A program made the translations under genes and the position numbers. A model generated the notes under the pieces. It saw only the letters and a list, made by a program, of their open reading frames with translations. It had not been told where the DNA came from and searched no databases. Shown here piece by piece: positions 46,059 to 56,203 of a stretch of DNA of 64,000 nucleotides. This DNA comes from Pseudomonas entomophila L48 (lineage in GTDB: Bacteria; Pseudomonadota; Gammaproteobacteria; Pseudomonadales; Pseudomonadaceae). Position 1 is the stretch's first letter, and each line of letters opens with the position of its first letter. Location: NCBI RefSeq assembly GCF_000026105.1, contig NC_008027.1, forward strand, positions 5,476,501 to 5,540,500, read 5' to 3'.

Positions 46059-47717
46059 TCAATGAAACAGCACGGCCGTCTTCTGCAAGGTGATCCACAC
46101 CCCCCAGGCCAGCGGAATCACCACCACGGCCCAGGCCAGCAGCACCAGCGGCAGGCTGCCCGGCGCTGCATGCCATTCCAGCGCACGCGCAGAATCCGCG
46201 CCCTTGTCATGGCTCAAGGCCCGCTCGGCGGCCAACTCGGCGTCGGTCATGAAGTACTTGTCCGCCACTGGCCGCACCAGCATGTTGCAGATAAAGCCCA
46301 GCACCAGCAGGCCGGCCAGGATGTACAGGGTCATGTCGTAGGCCGCGGCCCGCTCGACGCCCGCCGCCAGCTGCGCCTCGCGCAGGTAGGTGATCAGCAC
46401 CGGCCCCAGCACGCCGGCCGCCGCCCAGGCAGTCAGCAAGCGGCCGTGAATGGCGCCGACCATCTGCGTACCGAACAGGTCGGCCAGGTACGCCGGCACG
46501 GTGGCGAAGCCGCCGCCGTACATCGACAGGATGATGCAGAACGCCGCCACGAACAGCGCCACGTTGCCGATATGGCCCATGTTCGGCACCAGGCTGTACA
46601 GCCCCACGCCCAGAGCGAAGAAGGCGAAGTAGGTGTTCTTGCGCCCGATGTAGTCGGAGAACGAAGCCCAGAAGAAACGCCCACCGATGTTGAACAGGCT
46701 GAGCAGGCCGGTGAAGCCTGCGGCGATGGCGGCAATCTGCGCCAGTTGCGCGGCGTTCAGCTCGCTGAAAGTCAGCTCGTTGCCCAACAGCTTGCCAGCG
46801 AACACTTCCTGCAGCAGCGGCGACGCCATGCCGAGAATGCCGATACCCGCCGAAACGTTCAGGCACAGCACCAGCCACACCAGGGCGAACTGCGGGGTTT
46901 TCCAGGCCACGCTGACATGCACATGCCGGTCAGTGACCATGGCGTTGGCCTTCTTCGCCGGCGCGGTCCAGCCTTCAGGCTTCCAGCCGGTCGGCGGCAC
47001 CCGGTAGGCCAGGGCGCCGGCGGTCATGAACACGAAGTAGATCGCGGCCATGGCGACGAAGCTCTGCCATACGCCCACCTCGGTCGGGCTGGAGAAATGC
47101 CCCATCAGCGCGGTGGCCAGCGGCGCGCCCACCATGGCACCCCCGCCAAAGCCCATGATCGCCATGCCGGTGGCCATGCCGCGCTTGTCCGGGAACCACT
47201 TGATCAGCGTCGACACCGGCGAGATATAGCCCAGCCCCAGGCCGATCCCGCCGATCACCCCCGAGCCCAGCCACATCAGCCACAGCTGGTGGGTCTTCAC
47301 GCCGATCGCCGAGATCAGCAGGCCACCGCACCAGCACAGCGCCGACACCAGGCCGGCCTTGCGTGGGCCGGCGTGTTCCAGCCAACCGCCGAGCACCGCG
47401 GCCGAACAACCGAGGAACACGAAGAACAGGGTGTAGATCCAGCTGAGCATGGAGATCGGCCAGTCGCACTCGGCGCTGAACAGGCGGGCGACGAAGCCCA
47501 TGTCAGCAGCGCAGGCCACCGGCGCGCTGACACCCAGGGCCTGGGACAGCGGTAGCCAGAACACCGAGAAACCATAGGCCATGCCGATGCACAAGTGGAT
47601 GGCCAGGGCCGCCGGCGGCACCAGCCAGCGGTTGAAGCCCGGGCGGGCGATGATGCGCTCCTTCGACAGGAAGCCCGGCGCGCTCGCCGCCACTCCCGCC
47701 GTGATACTGCTGTTCAT
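46059..47717 (-). CDS. MFS transporter, oxalate/formate antiporter (OFA) family
   Basis: 552 residues from MNSSITAGVAASAPGFLSKE, with 12 likely membrane segments. The OFA-type loop between helices 2 and 3 and the MFS motif PDKRGMATGMAIMGFGGGAM are visible. An extra C-terminal pair of hydrophobic stretches (LPLVLLAWAVVVIPLAWGVW) makes it longer than the usual 400-430. The substrate is not readable; an organic anion is most likely. Confidence 0.82.
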   Translation of the reverse strand: MNSSITAGVAASAPGFLSKERIIARPGFNRWLVPPAALAIHLCIGMAYGFSVFWLPLSQALGVSAPVACAADMGFVARLFSAECDWPISMLSWIYTLFFVFLGCSAAVLGGWLEHAGPRKAGLVSALCWCGGLLISAIGVKTHQLWLMWLGSGVIGGIGLGLGYISPVSTLIKWFPDKRGMATGMAIMGFGGGAMVGAPLATALMGHFSSPTEVGVWQSFVAMAAIYFVFMTAGALAYRVPPTGWKPEGWTAPAKKANAMVTDRHVHVSVAWKTPQFALVWLVLCLNVSAGIGILGMASPLLQEVFAGKLLGNELTFSELNAAQLAQIAAIAAGFTGLLSLFNIGGRFFWASFSDYIGRKNTYFAFFALGVGLYSLVPNMGHIGNVALFVAAFCIILSMYGGGFATVPAYLADLFGTQMVGAIHGRLLTAWAAAGVLGPVLITYLREAQLAAGVERAAAYDMTLYILAGLLVLGFICNMLVRPVADKYFMTDAELAAERALSHDKGADSARALEWHAAPGSLPLVLLAWAVVVIPLAWGVWITLQKTAVLFH

Positions 47718-48087
47718 GGGTTGTTCCTTTTTTGTAGGTGGGCGATGCACGCGGAGGGCTCTGCACGGCTGCACGCAAGGCAGCCCGGCCGCTTCGGTCG
47801 GCACCCCGCGACAATGGGTCGCGGGGGCTCCACGGGCGGCGCAAGATTACCAGCAGCCGGTGGCATGAAAGCAATCTGATATCGTGTTTTTTTCGTCAGC
47901 TGAAACGGTATTTCTCAGACCGTGTCGCCTGGTTCGCCGGCAAGCCGGCTCCTACGGCTTCGGTGGGGACCGGATTGCAGGCGAACCGGCCAAGCCACGC
48001 ACGGTCGAAACGTCGAATGCGCAGAGCCAGGCGCCACGGCGCTATACTCGCCGCTGAATTTCACTTTCGGACTACAAGGACTCGCCC
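47718..48087. other. MFS-asmA divergent intergenic region with solo REP
   Basis: 370 bp without a gene. It holds promoters for both flanking genes and a solo REP at 47933-47955. A short AT-rich tract (GTGTTTTTTTCGT, near 47885) may be part of the MFS promoter. Confidence 0.5.
47933..47955. repeat. Solo REP, class GCCGGCTTGCCGGC
   Basis: Single unit TTCGCCGGCAAGCCGGCTCC without a partner. GATTGCAGGCGAACCGG 20 bp on may be a decayed second arm. Confidence 0.75.
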
Positions 48088-50337
48088 ATGAAAGCGTTCG
48101 GCAAAATCCTGGGGCTGGGGCTGCTCGGGTTGTTGCTGATCATCGTGGCGCTGGGCTTCGCCCTGACCCACCTCTTCGATCCCAACGACTACAAAGACGA
48201 GATCCGCCAGCTGGCCCGCGACAAGGCCCATGTGGAGCTCACGCTCAATGGCGACATCGGCTGGAGCCTGTTCCCCTGGCTGGGCCTTGAGCTGCACGAG
48301 GCGAGCATCGCCACGCTGAACAACCCCAAGGTGCCGTTCGCCGACCTGCAGATGCTCGGCCTGTCGGTGCGCGTGCTGCCGCTGCTGCGCCGCGAGGTGC
48401 AGATGAGCGACGTGCGCGTCGAAGGCCTCAACCTGACCCTGACCCGTGACGCCAATGGCCACGGCAACTGGGAAGACATCGGCAAACCACTGCCTGATGC
48501 GACGGCCGCCAACGCACCTGCCGCCACCCCGGGCGAGGCGCCCGTCAACCCAGCTGCCAAGCCGGAACCCAGCGAGCGCATGGTCAAGCTCGACATTGAC
48601 AGCCTGACCGTCAACAACGCCCGGGTGCTGTACACCGACGAGAAGGCCGGCCAGAGCTACGGTGCAGAGAGCATCCAGCTGAGCACCGGCGCCGTGCACG
48701 AAGGCATCAATATTCCGCTCAAGGCCAGCGCGTTCCTCAGCGCCAGCCAACCGAACATCAAGGCACGCACCGAGCTCACCGGCGAACTGCGCTTCGATCG
48801 CAAGCTCAAGCGCTACAACCTCGAAGACATGCGCCTGTCCGGCGAAACCTCGGGCGAGCCGCTGGCCGGCAAGACCCTGACCTTCGTCGCCCAGGGCCAG
48901 GTGCTGGTGGACCTGGCCGCCAACGTCGCCTCGTGGAGCGGCCTGAAAGTCTCGGCCAACCAACTGCGCGCCCTCGGTGAGCTGAACGTGCGCGACCTGG
49001 ACAAGGCGCCGCAGGTCAGCGGCGGGCTGTCCATCGCCCAGTTCGACCTGCGCACCTTCCTCGACGGTATCGGCCACCCGCTACCGGCCACCGCCGACCC
49101 GGCCGCATTCAAGAAGCTGGAGCTGGTGACCCGCCTCGACGGCACCCGCGACAGCCTGGCCCTGGAAGACCTGGCCGTGAAACTGGACGACAGCACCTTC
49201 ACCGGCCGCGTCGCCGTGGAAGACTTCGCCAAGCAGGCCCTGCGCATTCGCCTGAAAGCCGACAAGTTCGACGCCGACCGCTACTTCCCGGCCAAGAGCG
49301 ACGAGGCCAAGGGCGCCACCGCGGCGCGCCAGGCCGAAGTGAAACAGCAGGAAGCCAGCGCCGTCGCCGGTGCCGGCACCACCCCGCTGCCCAACGCCCC
49401 GACGCAACAGGCCTGGAGCAACGACAAGCTGCTGCCGGTAGACCGCCTGCGCGCCCTCGACCTGCAGGCCGACCTGTCCTTCGGCGCCCTGGTGCTGGAC
49501 AAGCTGCCCATCAGCGACGCCCAGCTCACGGCCACCGGCCAGGGCGGCCTGGTGACTCTGCAGACCCTACGCGGCGGCCTGTACAACGGCAGCTTCGAAG
49601 CCAAGGGCACGGTCGACGTGCGCCCTGCCGTGCCGCAGATCGGTGTGAACACCAAGATCAATCGCGTCCCCGTGGAGCACTTCATCAAGCGCGAAGGCCC
49701 CGACCAGGCGCCCCCCGTCAAAGGCCTGCTGACCCTGAGCAGCGACCTGACCGCCACCGGCAACAGCCAGAAGGCGCTGGTCGACACGCTCAACGGCAAC
49801 GCCAGCTTCACCATCAACGACGGCGTGCTGGTCAACGCCAACCTGGAACAGCAGCTGTGCCAGGCCATCGCCACCCTCAACCGCAAGCAGCTCAGCGGCG
49901 AGGCGCGGGGCAAGGACACGCCGTTCCAGGAACTGCGCGGCAGCCTGGTGATCCGCAACGGCGTGGCCAGCAACCCGGACCTCAAGGCGCGCATCCCGGG
50001 CCTGACCGTCAACGGCAATGGCGACCTCGACCTGCGCGTGCTGGGCATGGACTACAACGTCGGCATCGTCGTCGAAGGCGACCAGCGCGCCATGCCCGAC
50101 CCGGCCTGCCAGGTCAACGAGCGCTTTGCCGGCGTCGAAGTGCCGCTGCGCTGCCGTGGCCCGCTGGAACTGGGCGCCAAGGCCTGCCGCCTGGACCAGG
50201 ATGGCCTGGGTAAAGTCGCGGCGAAGCTGGCCGGCAACCGCCTGAAGGACAAGATCGATGAAAAGCTCGAAGAAAAACTCGGAGACAAAGTGAGCCCGGA
50301 ACTCAAAGATGCGCTCAAGGGGCTGTTCAAGCGATGA
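48088..50337 (+). CDS. AsmA family protein
   Basis: 749 residues. One N-terminal membrane helix ([20 protein letters not shown]) anchors a large periplasmic AsmA domain; the conserved N-terminal signature [17 protein letters not shown] and the C-terminal AsmA_2 segment ([20 protein letters not shown]) are both present. AsmA-like proteins act in outer-membrane lipid homeostasis and lipid transfer. Linker regions rich in Ala/Pro (near 135-165 and 400-430) separate the lobes. Overlaps mutY by 4 bp, forming an asmA-mutY-yggX unit. Confidence 0.87.
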   Translation: MKAFGKILGLGLLGLLLIIVALGFALTHLFDPNDYKDEIRQLARDKAHVELTLNGDIGWSLFPWLGLELHEASIATLNNPKVPFADLQMLGLSVRVLPLLRREVQMSDVRVEGLNLTLTRDANGHGNWEDIGKPLPDATAANAPAATPGEAPVNPAAKPEPSERMVKLDIDSLTVNNARVLYTDEKAGQSYGAESIQLSTGAVHEGINIPLKASAFLSASQPNIKARTELTGELRFDRKLKRYNLEDMRLSGETSGEPLAGKTLTFVAQGQVLVDLAANVASWSGLKVSANQLRALGELNVRDLDKAPQVSGGLSIAQFDLRTFLDGIGHPLPATADPAAFKKLELVTRLDGTRDSLALEDLAVKLDDSTFTGRVAVEDFAKQALRIRLKADKFDADRYFPAKSDEAKGATAARQAEVKQQEASAVAGAGTTPLPNAPTQQAWSNDKLLPVDRLRALDLQADLSFGALVLDKLPISDAQLTATGQGGLVTLQTLRGGLYNGSFEAKGTVDVRPAVPQIGVNTKINRVPVEHFIKREGPDQAPPVKGLLTLSSDLTATGNSQKALVDTLNGNASFTINDGVLVNANLEQQLCQAIATLNRKQLSGEARGKDTPFQELRGSLVIRNGVASNPDLKARIPGLTVNGNGDLDLRVLGMDYNVGIVVEGDQRAMPDPACQVNERFAGVEVPLRCRGPLELGAKACRLDQDGLGKVAAKLAGNRLKDKIDEKLEEKLGDKVSPELKDALKGLFKR

Positions 50338-51401
50338 CACCCCAGCAGTTCTCCAGCGCCGTGCTGGCGTGGTACGACCAGCACGGCCGTCACGACCTGC
50401 CCTGGCAACAGGGCATCACCCCGTACCGGGTGTGGGTCTCCGAAATCATGCTGCAGCAGACGCAAGTCAGCACCGTGCTCAACTACTTCGACCGCTTCAT
50501 GCAGGCCCTGCCCACCGTGCAGGCCCTGGCCGAGGCGCCGGAGGACGAGGTGCTGCACCTGTGGACGGGCCTGGGCTACTACACCCGCGCCCGCAACCTG
50601 CAAAAGGCCGCAAAGATCGTCGTCGAGCAGCATGGCGGCGAGTTCCCGCGCAGCGTCGAGCAGCTCACCGAGCTGCCCGGTATCGGCCGCTCCACCGCAG
50701 GCGCCATCGCCAGCATCAGCATGGGCATCCGCGCGCCGATCCTCGATGGCAACGTCAAGCGCGTGCTGGCCCGCTTTACCGCGCAAGCGGGCTACCCCGG
50801 CGAGCCCAAGGTGGCCAATCAGCTATGGGCCACCGCCGAGCGCGTGACCCCGATGACACGGGTCAACCACTTCACCCAAGCGATGATGGACATGGGCGCC
50901 ACGCTGTGCACCCGCAGCAAGCCCAGTTGCCTGATCTGCCCATTGCAGCGCGGCTGCGAAGCGCACCTGCACGGCGAAGAGACCCGCTACCCCGAGCCCA
51001 AGCCGCGCAAGGCCCTGCCCCAACGCAAGACCCTGATGCCGCTGCTGACCAACCCCGAAGGCGCGATCCTGCTCTACCGCCGGCCCTCCACGGGCCTGTG
51101 GGGCGGCCTGTGGAGCCTGCCGGAGCTGGACAACCTCGAACAGCTCGACGACCTCGCCTACCAGCACGGCCTGCGCCTGGCCGGCAGCCAGGCACTCGCA
51201 GGCCTGACCCACACCTTCAGCCATTTCCAGCTGGCCATCGAGCCCTGGCTGGTGCGTGTCGACCCCGTCGGGCCGCACGTGGCCGAGCCCGACTGGCTCT
51301 GGTATAACCTCGCCACCCCGCCGCGCCTGGGCCTCGCCGCCCCGGTCAAGAAGCTGCTGCAACGCGCGGCCGACGAACTGATTGCAGGAGAGAAGCCATG
51401 A
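50334..51401 (+). CDS. mutY: A/G-specific adenine glycosylase
   Basis: 355 residues. Helix-hairpin-helix [15 protein letters not shown] with the catalytic Asp later, four Fe-S cysteines in [17 protein letters not shown], and a C-terminal NUDIX-like 8-oxoG recognition domain. Removes A mispaired with 8-oxoG. Overlaps both neighbours by 4 bp. Confidence 0.95.
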   Translation: MTPQQFSSAVLAWYDQHGRHDLPWQQGITPYRVWVSEIMLQQTQVSTVLNYFDRFMQALPTVQALAEAPEDEVLHLWTGLGYYTRARNLQKAAKIVVEQHGGEFPRSVEQLTELPGIGRSTAGAIASISMGIRAPILDGNVKRVLARFTAQAGYPGEPKVANQLWATAERVTPMTRVNHFTQAMMDMGATLCTRSKPSCLICPLQRGCEAHLHGEETRYPEPKPRKALPQRKTLMPLLTNPEGAILLYRRPSTGLWGGLWSLPELDNLEQLDDLAYQHGLRLAGSQALAGLTHTFSHFQLAIEPWLVRVDPVGPHVAEPDWLWYNLATPPRLGLAAPVKKLLQRAADELIAGEKP

Positions 51402-51670
51402 CCCGCACCGTGAAGTGCCGCAAGTACAACGAAGAGCTGCCAGGCCTGGACCGCCCACCGTATCCGGGCGCCAAGGGCCAGGACATCTTCGAGCACATCT
51501 CGCAAAAAGCCTGGAAGGAGTGGCAGGACCACCAGACCATGCTGATCAACGAGAAGCGCCTGAACATGATGAATGCCGAGGACCGCAAATTCATCCAGGC
51601 CGAGATGGACAAGTTCTTCGCTGGCGAGGACTACGCCCAGGCCGAAGGCTACGTTCCGCCCTCGAATTGA
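51398..51670 (+). CDS. yggX: Probable Fe(2+)-trafficking protein YggX
   Basis: 90 residues, begins [20 protein letters not shown]. The Cys near the N-terminus and [16 protein letters not shown] helix are family hallmarks. It protects Fe-S clusters from oxidative damage and is co-translated with mutY, whose product has a cluster. Ends in a short AT-rich stretch before tRNA-Phe. Confidence 0.95.
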   Translation: MTRTVKCRKYNEELPGLDRPPYPGAKGQDIFEHISQKAWKEWQDHQTMLINEKRLNMMNAEDRKFIQAEMDKFFAGEDYAQAEGYVPPSN

Positions 51671-51721
51671 CCCCGGAAAACGTAAGCGACGGAATTAATT
51701 TAAATTTTTTCAAAAAAGTCG

Positions 51722-51748
51722 TTGACGATCGGTTCGGAAATCTATTTA
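51722..51748 (+). promoter_or_regulatory. tRNA-Phe promoter
   Basis: TTGACG at 51722 and an AT-rich -10 (TATTTA at 51743, or TTTAAT two bases later at 17-bp spacing) sit just before the tRNA, in an AT-rich block that contrasts with surrounding DNA. The GC-rich start-site region fits stringent control. Confidence 0.55.
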
Positions 51749-51760
51749 ATGCACCTCGTC

Positions 51761-51836
51761 GCCCAGATAGCTCAGTCGGTAGAGCAGAGGATTGAAAATC
51801 CTCGTGTCGGCGGTTCGACTCCGTCTCTGGGCACCA
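51761..51836 (+). tRNA. tRNA-Phe (GAA)
   Basis: 76 nt with encoded CCA. Acceptor GCCCAGA/TCTGGGC, D arm GCTC/GAGC, anticodon stem GAGGA/TCCTC around TTGAAAA (anticodon GAA), T arm with GTTCGACTC-type loop. All stems pair. Confidence 0.97.
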
Positions 51837-51843
51837 AGTGCCA

Positions 51844-51875
51844 AAACCCTGGTTCGAAAGAACCAGGGTTTTTTT
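51844..51875 (+). terminator. Terminator after tRNA-Phe
   Basis: 12-bp perfect stem AAACCCTGGTTC / GAACCAGGGTTT with a GAAA tetraloop and a T-run. Confidence 0.9.
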
Positions 51876-52049
51876 ATGCCCGAATGATTTGTGCGCCGGA
51901 TTTCTGGCGACAAAATATCAATGTGATATCATTCGCGCCCGCGACCCACTCAAGTGGACGCGCACCAAGGAAGATGGTTGAGCAAGGATTGCCTCGACGG
52001 ACAGCCGATGTCTCAACCCGCTTTTCACTCAACGAAAATCGGAACACTC

Positions 52050-52511
52050 ATGACATCCCCTGCCGAACTCATGAACAAGGTCAACCGCAAGACCTTGCAC
52101 CTCGTCCTGCTGTCCATGGCCACCGGCGGCCTCTATCTGCTGGTCTGGCTGTTCAAGGCCAACCAAGCCCTGCGTGAAGCAACCGGGCAACCACTCTGCA
52201 GCGAAACCTTCGTCATCTGGCTGTGTGTCTGCACCGGCCTGGGCGGCGCCTTCGCCGGCAGCCCGGAGCCGCTGGTTGCCGGCCTGGGTGGCTTGCTGGG
52301 CCTCGCCGGCTGGGTGCTCTGGATCATCTGCGCCTTCAATGCACGCACCTTGCTGATCGCCTATGCACGCGAGCATGAGCAACCTCATTTCAGGATGAAC
52401 GGCTTCTATACGATCCTGTTCAACCTCTACTACATCAACTACTGCATCAACGAGCTGGGCGAGAACGACACGCGCCAGCAGCCGATCTACGCACAGACCA
52501 CCCAGGCCTGA
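52050..52511 (+). CDS. Small membrane protein, DUF4234-like
   Basis: 153 residues from MTSPAELMNKVNRKTLHLVL. About three or four hydrophobic segments (near 15-32, 52-70, 75-100, 118-135), with the MATGGLYLLVWLFKANQAL pattern of DUF4234-type proteins. No enzymatic motif. An earlier ATG at 52008 would add 14 residues; the start is undecided, though CGGAACACTC fits ATG 52050. Function unknown. Confidence 0.6.
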   Translation: MTSPAELMNKVNRKTLHLVLLSMATGGLYLLVWLFKANQALREATGQPLCSETFVIWLCVCTGLGGAFAGSPEPLVAGLGGLLGLAGWVLWIICAFNARTLLIAYAREHEQPHFRMNGFYTILFNLYYINYCINELGENDTRQQPIYAQTTQA

Positions 52512-52596
52512 TCGAACACCTGCCCACGCGGGCAACCCAGGATTCGCATGCTGGCCCGATCATGCTTTTGACTATCGGGCATCCAAGGAGAGATAA

Positions 52597-52917
52597 ATGG
52601 CTTACACCTCGATCATGTTCAAGAACCCGAAAACCGGCGCATTCAAGGAAGCGCCGGTCGGCTTCTCCTGGACCACCTTCTTCTTCGGCTTCTTCCCAGC
52701 CCTGTTCCGCGGTGACTGGAAATACGCCGCCATCCAGTTCGCGCTGCAGATCGTGACCCTTGGTCTGAGCGGGTTTGTGTTCGCCTTCATCTACAACAAG
52801 CTGTACATCCATGACCTGATCGGCTCCGGCTTCATGGCCCAATCGATCTCCAAGGGCGACATGGACTATGCGTCCGTCAAGCTGGGCCTGCCGATCCCGA
52901 TGCTGCCATCGGCCTGA
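52597..52917 (+). CDS. Small membrane protein with GFSWTTFFFGFF motif
   Basis: 106 residues, MAYTSIMFKNPKTGAFKEAP start after AAGGAGAGATAA. Two hydrophobic stretches (GFSWTTFFFGFFPALFRGDW and IQFALQIVTLGLSGFVFAFI) recall the DUF2628/HrgA-type family found widely in pseudomonads and enterobacteria. Function unknown. 85 bp downstream of the preceding membrane gene and likely co-transcribed. Confidence 0.7.
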   Translation: MAYTSIMFKNPKTGAFKEAPVGFSWTTFFFGFFPALFRGDWKYAAIQFALQIVTLGLSGFVFAFIYNKLYIHDLIGSGFMAQSISKGDMDYASVKLGLPIPMLPSA

Positions 52918-52940
52918 CCCAACCGGCGTCGCACCTTGTG

Positions 52941-52969
52941 CACCCATGGCAGCCGCACTGCCATGGGTG
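52941..52969 (+). terminator. Perfect 12-bp hairpin, probable terminator
   Basis: CACCCATGGCAG / CTGCCATGGGTG with a 5-nt loop, 23 bp after the membrane gene. The following bases are pyrimidine-rich (CCCTTCCTCCCTTCC) but not a pure T-run. Confidence 0.55.
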
Positions 52970-53095
52970 ACCGCCCTTCCTCCCTTCCCCCCCGCCACAC
53001 AGCCCCCCCTGCCCGGTTGACCGACATCAAGGATCACGCCCCCCTTTGCCCATAGGATGGAAGGTGGACACTCGACCGACCCCGCAAGGACCTCC

Positions 53096-54106
53096 ATGAG
53101 CGAAGAATCCGCCACCCTCCTGCTGCCGTCGCCTGCCGACAACAGCGCCATCGGCAAGCCGCCCACCCGCACGCGCCGTCCGCGCCAACGCAAGCCTGCT
53201 TCCCCCGCCGCCGCGCAGGAGACCATCACCCAGGTCAGCCAGCAGCCCGCCGCTCTGGAAGTGGCCAACGCCCGCAAGGGCAGCAGCGAGGACAGCACCT
53301 CGGCACGCCTGTCGGCCAGCTACCCGTACCGCACGCGCATGCGCCGCCAGGACTACGAGAAGGCCAAGCACGACCTGCAGATCGAGCTGTTGAAAGTGCA
53401 GAACTGGGTGAAGGAAACGGGTCAGCGCATCGTGGTGCTGTTCGAGGGCCGCGATGCCGCCGGCAAGGGCGGCACCATCAAGCGTTTCATGGAGCACCTG
53501 AACCCCCGTGGCGCACGCATCGTCGCCCTGGAGAAGCCCTCCGAGCAGGAGAAGGGCCAGTGGTACTTCCAGCGCTACATCCAGCACCTGCCCACGGCCG
53601 GTGAAATGGTGTTCTTCGACCGCTCCTGGTACAACCGCGCCGGGGTCGAGAAGGTCATGGACTTCTGCTCGCCGCTGCAATACCTGGAGTTCATGCGCCA
53701 GGCGCCGGACCTTGAGCGCATGCTGTGCAACAGCGGCATCCTGCTGTTCAAGTTCTGGTTCTCGGTGAACCGCGAGGAGCAGCTGCGCCGCTTCATTTCA
53801 CGTCGCGACGACCCGCTCAAGCATTGGAAGCTCTCGCCCATCGACATCAAGTCGCTGGACAAGTGGGAGGACTACACCGCCGCCAAGGAGGCGATGTTCT
53901 TCCATACCGACACCGCTGATGCGCCGTGGACGGTGATCAAGTCGGATGACAAGAAGCGGGCGCGGATCAACTGCATCCGCCATTTCCTGCATTCGCTGGA
54001 TTACCCCGGCAAAGATCCTCGCGTAGCGCACGCGCCGGATCCGTTACTAGTAGGCCGGGCCGCTCGGGGGTTCGAGGAAGACGAACCAGCAACAGGCCCC
54101 CTGTAG
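53096..54106 (+). CDS. ppk2: Polyphosphate kinase 2
   Basis: 336 residues. PPK2 core from about 85: Walker A FEGRDAAGKGG, lid region GARIVALEKPSEQEKGQWYFQRY, and Walker B FFDRSWYNRAG. Class I PPK2 enzymes use polyphosphate to phosphorylate nucleoside diphosphates, or run in reverse. The first 75 residues are a basic, Pro/Ala-rich, probably disordered extension (RTRRPRQRKPASPAAAQ). The chosen ATG follows AAGGACCTCC. Confidence 0.88.
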   Translation: MSEESATLLLPSPADNSAIGKPPTRTRRPRQRKPASPAAAQETITQVSQQPAALEVANARKGSSEDSTSARLSASYPYRTRMRRQDYEKAKHDLQIELLKVQNWVKETGQRIVVLFEGRDAAGKGGTIKRFMEHLNPRGARIVALEKPSEQEKGQWYFQRYIQHLPTAGEMVFFDRSWYNRAGVEKVMDFCSPLQYLEFMRQAPDLERMLCNSGILLFKFWFSVNREEQLRRFISRRDDPLKHWKLSPIDIKSLDKWEDYTAAKEAMFFHTDTADAPWTVIKSDDKKRARINCIRHFLHSLDYPGKDPRVAHAPDPLLVGRAARGFEEDEPATGPL

Positions 54107-54179
54107 GAGCCAGCCTTGCTGGCGAACAGCCCCCCAGCAAATGCATGGGCCCTGTTCGCCAGCAAGGCTGGCTCCTACA
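54102..54179. repeat. REP pair, class GCCAGCCTTGCTGGC
   Basis: Inverted pair touching the ppk2 stop codon; arms TGTAGGAGCCAGCCTTGCTG and complement. Confidence 0.9.
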
Positions 54180-54259
54180 AGGATCTTCGAAGCCCTTGGG
54201 TTTCCCTGGCAACTACGCTTCAATACGCGCCTTTACCAGACACCCAAGGACCTGCCCCC

Positions 54260-54703
54260 ATGGCCACCAACACCAAACAACAGAAACGCGCCAAGCGCGC
54301 CGCCGCCAAGGCCAAGCAGAACCGCATGGTGCGCAGCGGCCAGGCGGTCAAGGCCAGCACCGGCGACAGCGCCAGCGTCGAGCAGGTGTTCAACAAGGCC
54401 ATGGAGTCAGGCAGCTACACCAGCCTGTTCGAGAAGATGAAGGAAGCCCAGGAAAACGGCCTGGTGCCGATGATCTCGGTGTTCCTGGTCGACCCACTGC
54501 TGGCACTGGTGCTCAAGGGCCACAAGGAAGAGCACGCCACCGACTACATCGTCATGGTGTTCACCGCCTACCGCAAATGGCTCGACGGCACCGACGAGGA
54601 CGCGACCATGGCCTGGCTGGAGAGCGATGAGTTCCAGGACGCCTATGTCACCGCTTCCGAGGTGGTGGCCAAGCAGCAGCAACAGCAGAAGCAGTTCGGC
54701 TGA
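54260..54703 (+). CDS. Conserved hypothetical protein, basic N-terminus and Gln-rich tail
   Basis: 147 residues from MATNTKQQKRAKRAAAKAKQ. A Lys/Arg/Ala-rich N-terminus (about 1-35) may bind nucleic acid. The middle is helical (VEQVFNKAMESGSYTSLFEK), and the end is AKQQQQQKQFG. No known domain recognised. The start is the first ATG after the REP pair; the longer frame is REP sequence. Confidence 0.65.
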   Translation: MATNTKQQKRAKRAAAKAKQNRMVRSGQAVKASTGDSASVEQVFNKAMESGSYTSLFEKMKEAQENGLVPMISVFLVDPLLALVLKGHKEEHATDYIVMVFTAYRKWLDGTDEDATMAWLESDEFQDAYVTASEVVAKQQQQQKQFG

Positions 54704-54717
54704 CCTTCCGGGCCCTG

Positions 54718-54741
54718 TTCGCCGGCAAGCCGGCTCCTACA
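54718..54741. repeat. Solo REP, class GCCGGCTTGCCGGC
   Basis: Single unit TTCGCCGGCAAGCCGGCTCC just before the bidirectional terminator. Confidence 0.8.
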
Positions 54742-54766
54742 CGACCCCTTCCTGCCCAGACAAACA

Positions 54767-54800
54767 AAAAGGCCGCGCCCCTCAAAGGACGCGGCCTTTT
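54767..54800. terminator. Bidirectional terminator
   Basis: 11-bp stem AAAAGGCCGCG / CGCGGCCTTTT, with A-run and T-run serving both the upstream plus-strand gene and the permease gene on the minus strand. Confidence 0.9.
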
Positions 54801-54817
54801 CATTTCACACCAGCGAA

Positions 54818-56203
54818 TCAGCTATCCAGCGCAACCCGCGCGGCGGTGCCGCGCTTGCGGTGCACCAGCAGGCCGGTGGCAACCACACCGATGCTCAGGA
54901 TTGCAGTGGCGATGATCTCGGCACGGTGATCTTCACGCAGGGCCATCACCACCAACACGGCAATGATGAAGGCGATGGTCGCCCAGGTCAGGCCCGGGAA
55001 CATCCACATCTTGAACGAGATCTTCTCGCCCTTGGCTTCACGCTGGGCACGCATACGCAGTTGCGACACGGCGATTACCAGGTACACCAGCAGGGCGATG
55101 GCGCCGGAGCTGGCCAGCAGGAACTCGAACACCTCGGCCGGGGCCAGGAAGTTGGCGAACACGCACAGGAAGGCCGCTGCAGTGGACAGCAGCACGGCCC
55201 AGTGCGGGGTACCCGCCTTGGTGGTGCGCTGGGCGATGGCTGGGGCGTCGCCACGCTTGCTCAGGGAGAACAGCATGCGCGAAGAGGTATACAGCGCCGA
55301 GTTCAGGCAGCTGGTCACGGCGATCAGCACGACGATGTCGACAATCAGCTTGGCATTCGGCACGCCGATCAGGCTGAGGACGGTCTGGTAGGAGCCTTTC
55401 TCGGCCAGAGCCGGATCGTTCCACGGCACCATGGCCACGACCAGGAAGATCGACACCAGGTAGAACAGGCAGATACGCCAGATCACCGAGTTGGTGGCCT
55501 TGCTGATCTGCTTGCCTGGGTCTTTCGATTCGGCGGCGGCGATGGTGACGATCTCGGTACCCATGAACGAGAACATGGTGGTCAGCATGGTGGCCAGCAC
55601 GGCGCCCAGGCCGTTGGGCATGAAGCCTTGGGTGTCGAACAGGTGGCTGATGCCGCTCACCTGGCTGCTTGGCACCATGCCGAACATGGCGGCGCAACCG
55701 ACGATGATGAAGCCGATGATCGCCAGTACTTTGAGCAGGGCGAACCAGAACTCGAACTCACCGTAGTTCTTCACGCTGAACAGGTTGGTGACCGTCAGGG
55801 CCAGGGTGATGATCAGGGAGAAGGCCCACAGGTCCACGGCCGGGAACCAGGCGTGGAGAATGGCCGCGGCGGCGTTGGCTTCCAGCGGGATCACCAATAC
55901 CCAGAACCACCAGTACAGCCAACCAATGGTGAAACCGGCCCAACGCCCGATGGCGCGGTCGGCATAAGTAGAGAAGGAGCCGGTGTCGGGCGAGGCGACC
56001 GCCATCTCACCGAGCATGCGCATCACCAGCACGACCAACGTACCCGCGGCGGCATAGGCCAGCAGCACGGCAGGGCCGGCAGCAGCGATGGCGTGGCCGG
56101 AACCGACGAACAGGCCGGCGCCGATGACGCCAGCGATGGACAGCATGGTCACATGCCGTTGCTTGAGCCCCTGAGCGAGGTCATTGGAATTGTTACCGCT
56201 CAT
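54818..56203 (-). CDS. gabP: Amino-acid permease, GABA permease type
   Basis: 461 residues, APC-family transporter with 12 membrane segments. The N-terminal LKQRHVTMLSIAGVIGAGLFVGSGHAIA and PDTGSFSTYADRAIGRWAGFTIGWLYW are typical of the AAT subfamily (GabP, AnsP, CycA). GABA specificity is the family label and not proven here. AAGGTAGTTTT precedes the MSGNNSN start; upstream in-frame codons lie in a non-conserved leader. Confidence 0.8.
   Translation of the reverse strand: MSGNNSNDLAQGLKQRHVTMLSIAGVIGAGLFVGSGHAIAAAGPAVLLAYAAAGTLVVLVMRMLGEMAVASPDTGSFSTYADRAIGRWAGFTIGWLYWWFWVLVIPLEANAAAAILHAWFPAVDLWAFSLIITLALTVTNLFSVKNYGEFEFWFALLKVLAIIGFIIVGCAAMFGMVPSSQVSGISHLFDTQGFMPNGLGAVLATMLTTMFSFMGTEIVTIAAAESKDPGKQISKATNSVIWRICLFYLVSIFLVVAMVPWNDPALAEKGSYQTVLSLIGVPNAKLIVDIVVLIAVTSCLNSALYTSSRMLFSLSKRGDAPAIAQRTTKAGTPHWAVLLSTAAAFLCVFANFLAPAEVFEFLLASSGAIALLVYLVIAVSQLRMRAQREAKGEKISFKMWMFPGLTWATIAFIIAVLVVMALREDHRAEIIATAILSIGVVATGLLVHRKRGTAARVALDS

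Noticed and set aside
42383..46093. 1236-codon open frame antisense to the his cluster
   Set aside because: It spans five well-supported opposite-strand genes and reads through REP sequence; a GC-skew artefact.
51761..52917. Genomic island integrated at tRNA-Phe
   Set aside because: No integrase and no second copy of the tRNA 3' end in the window; only two small membrane genes follow.
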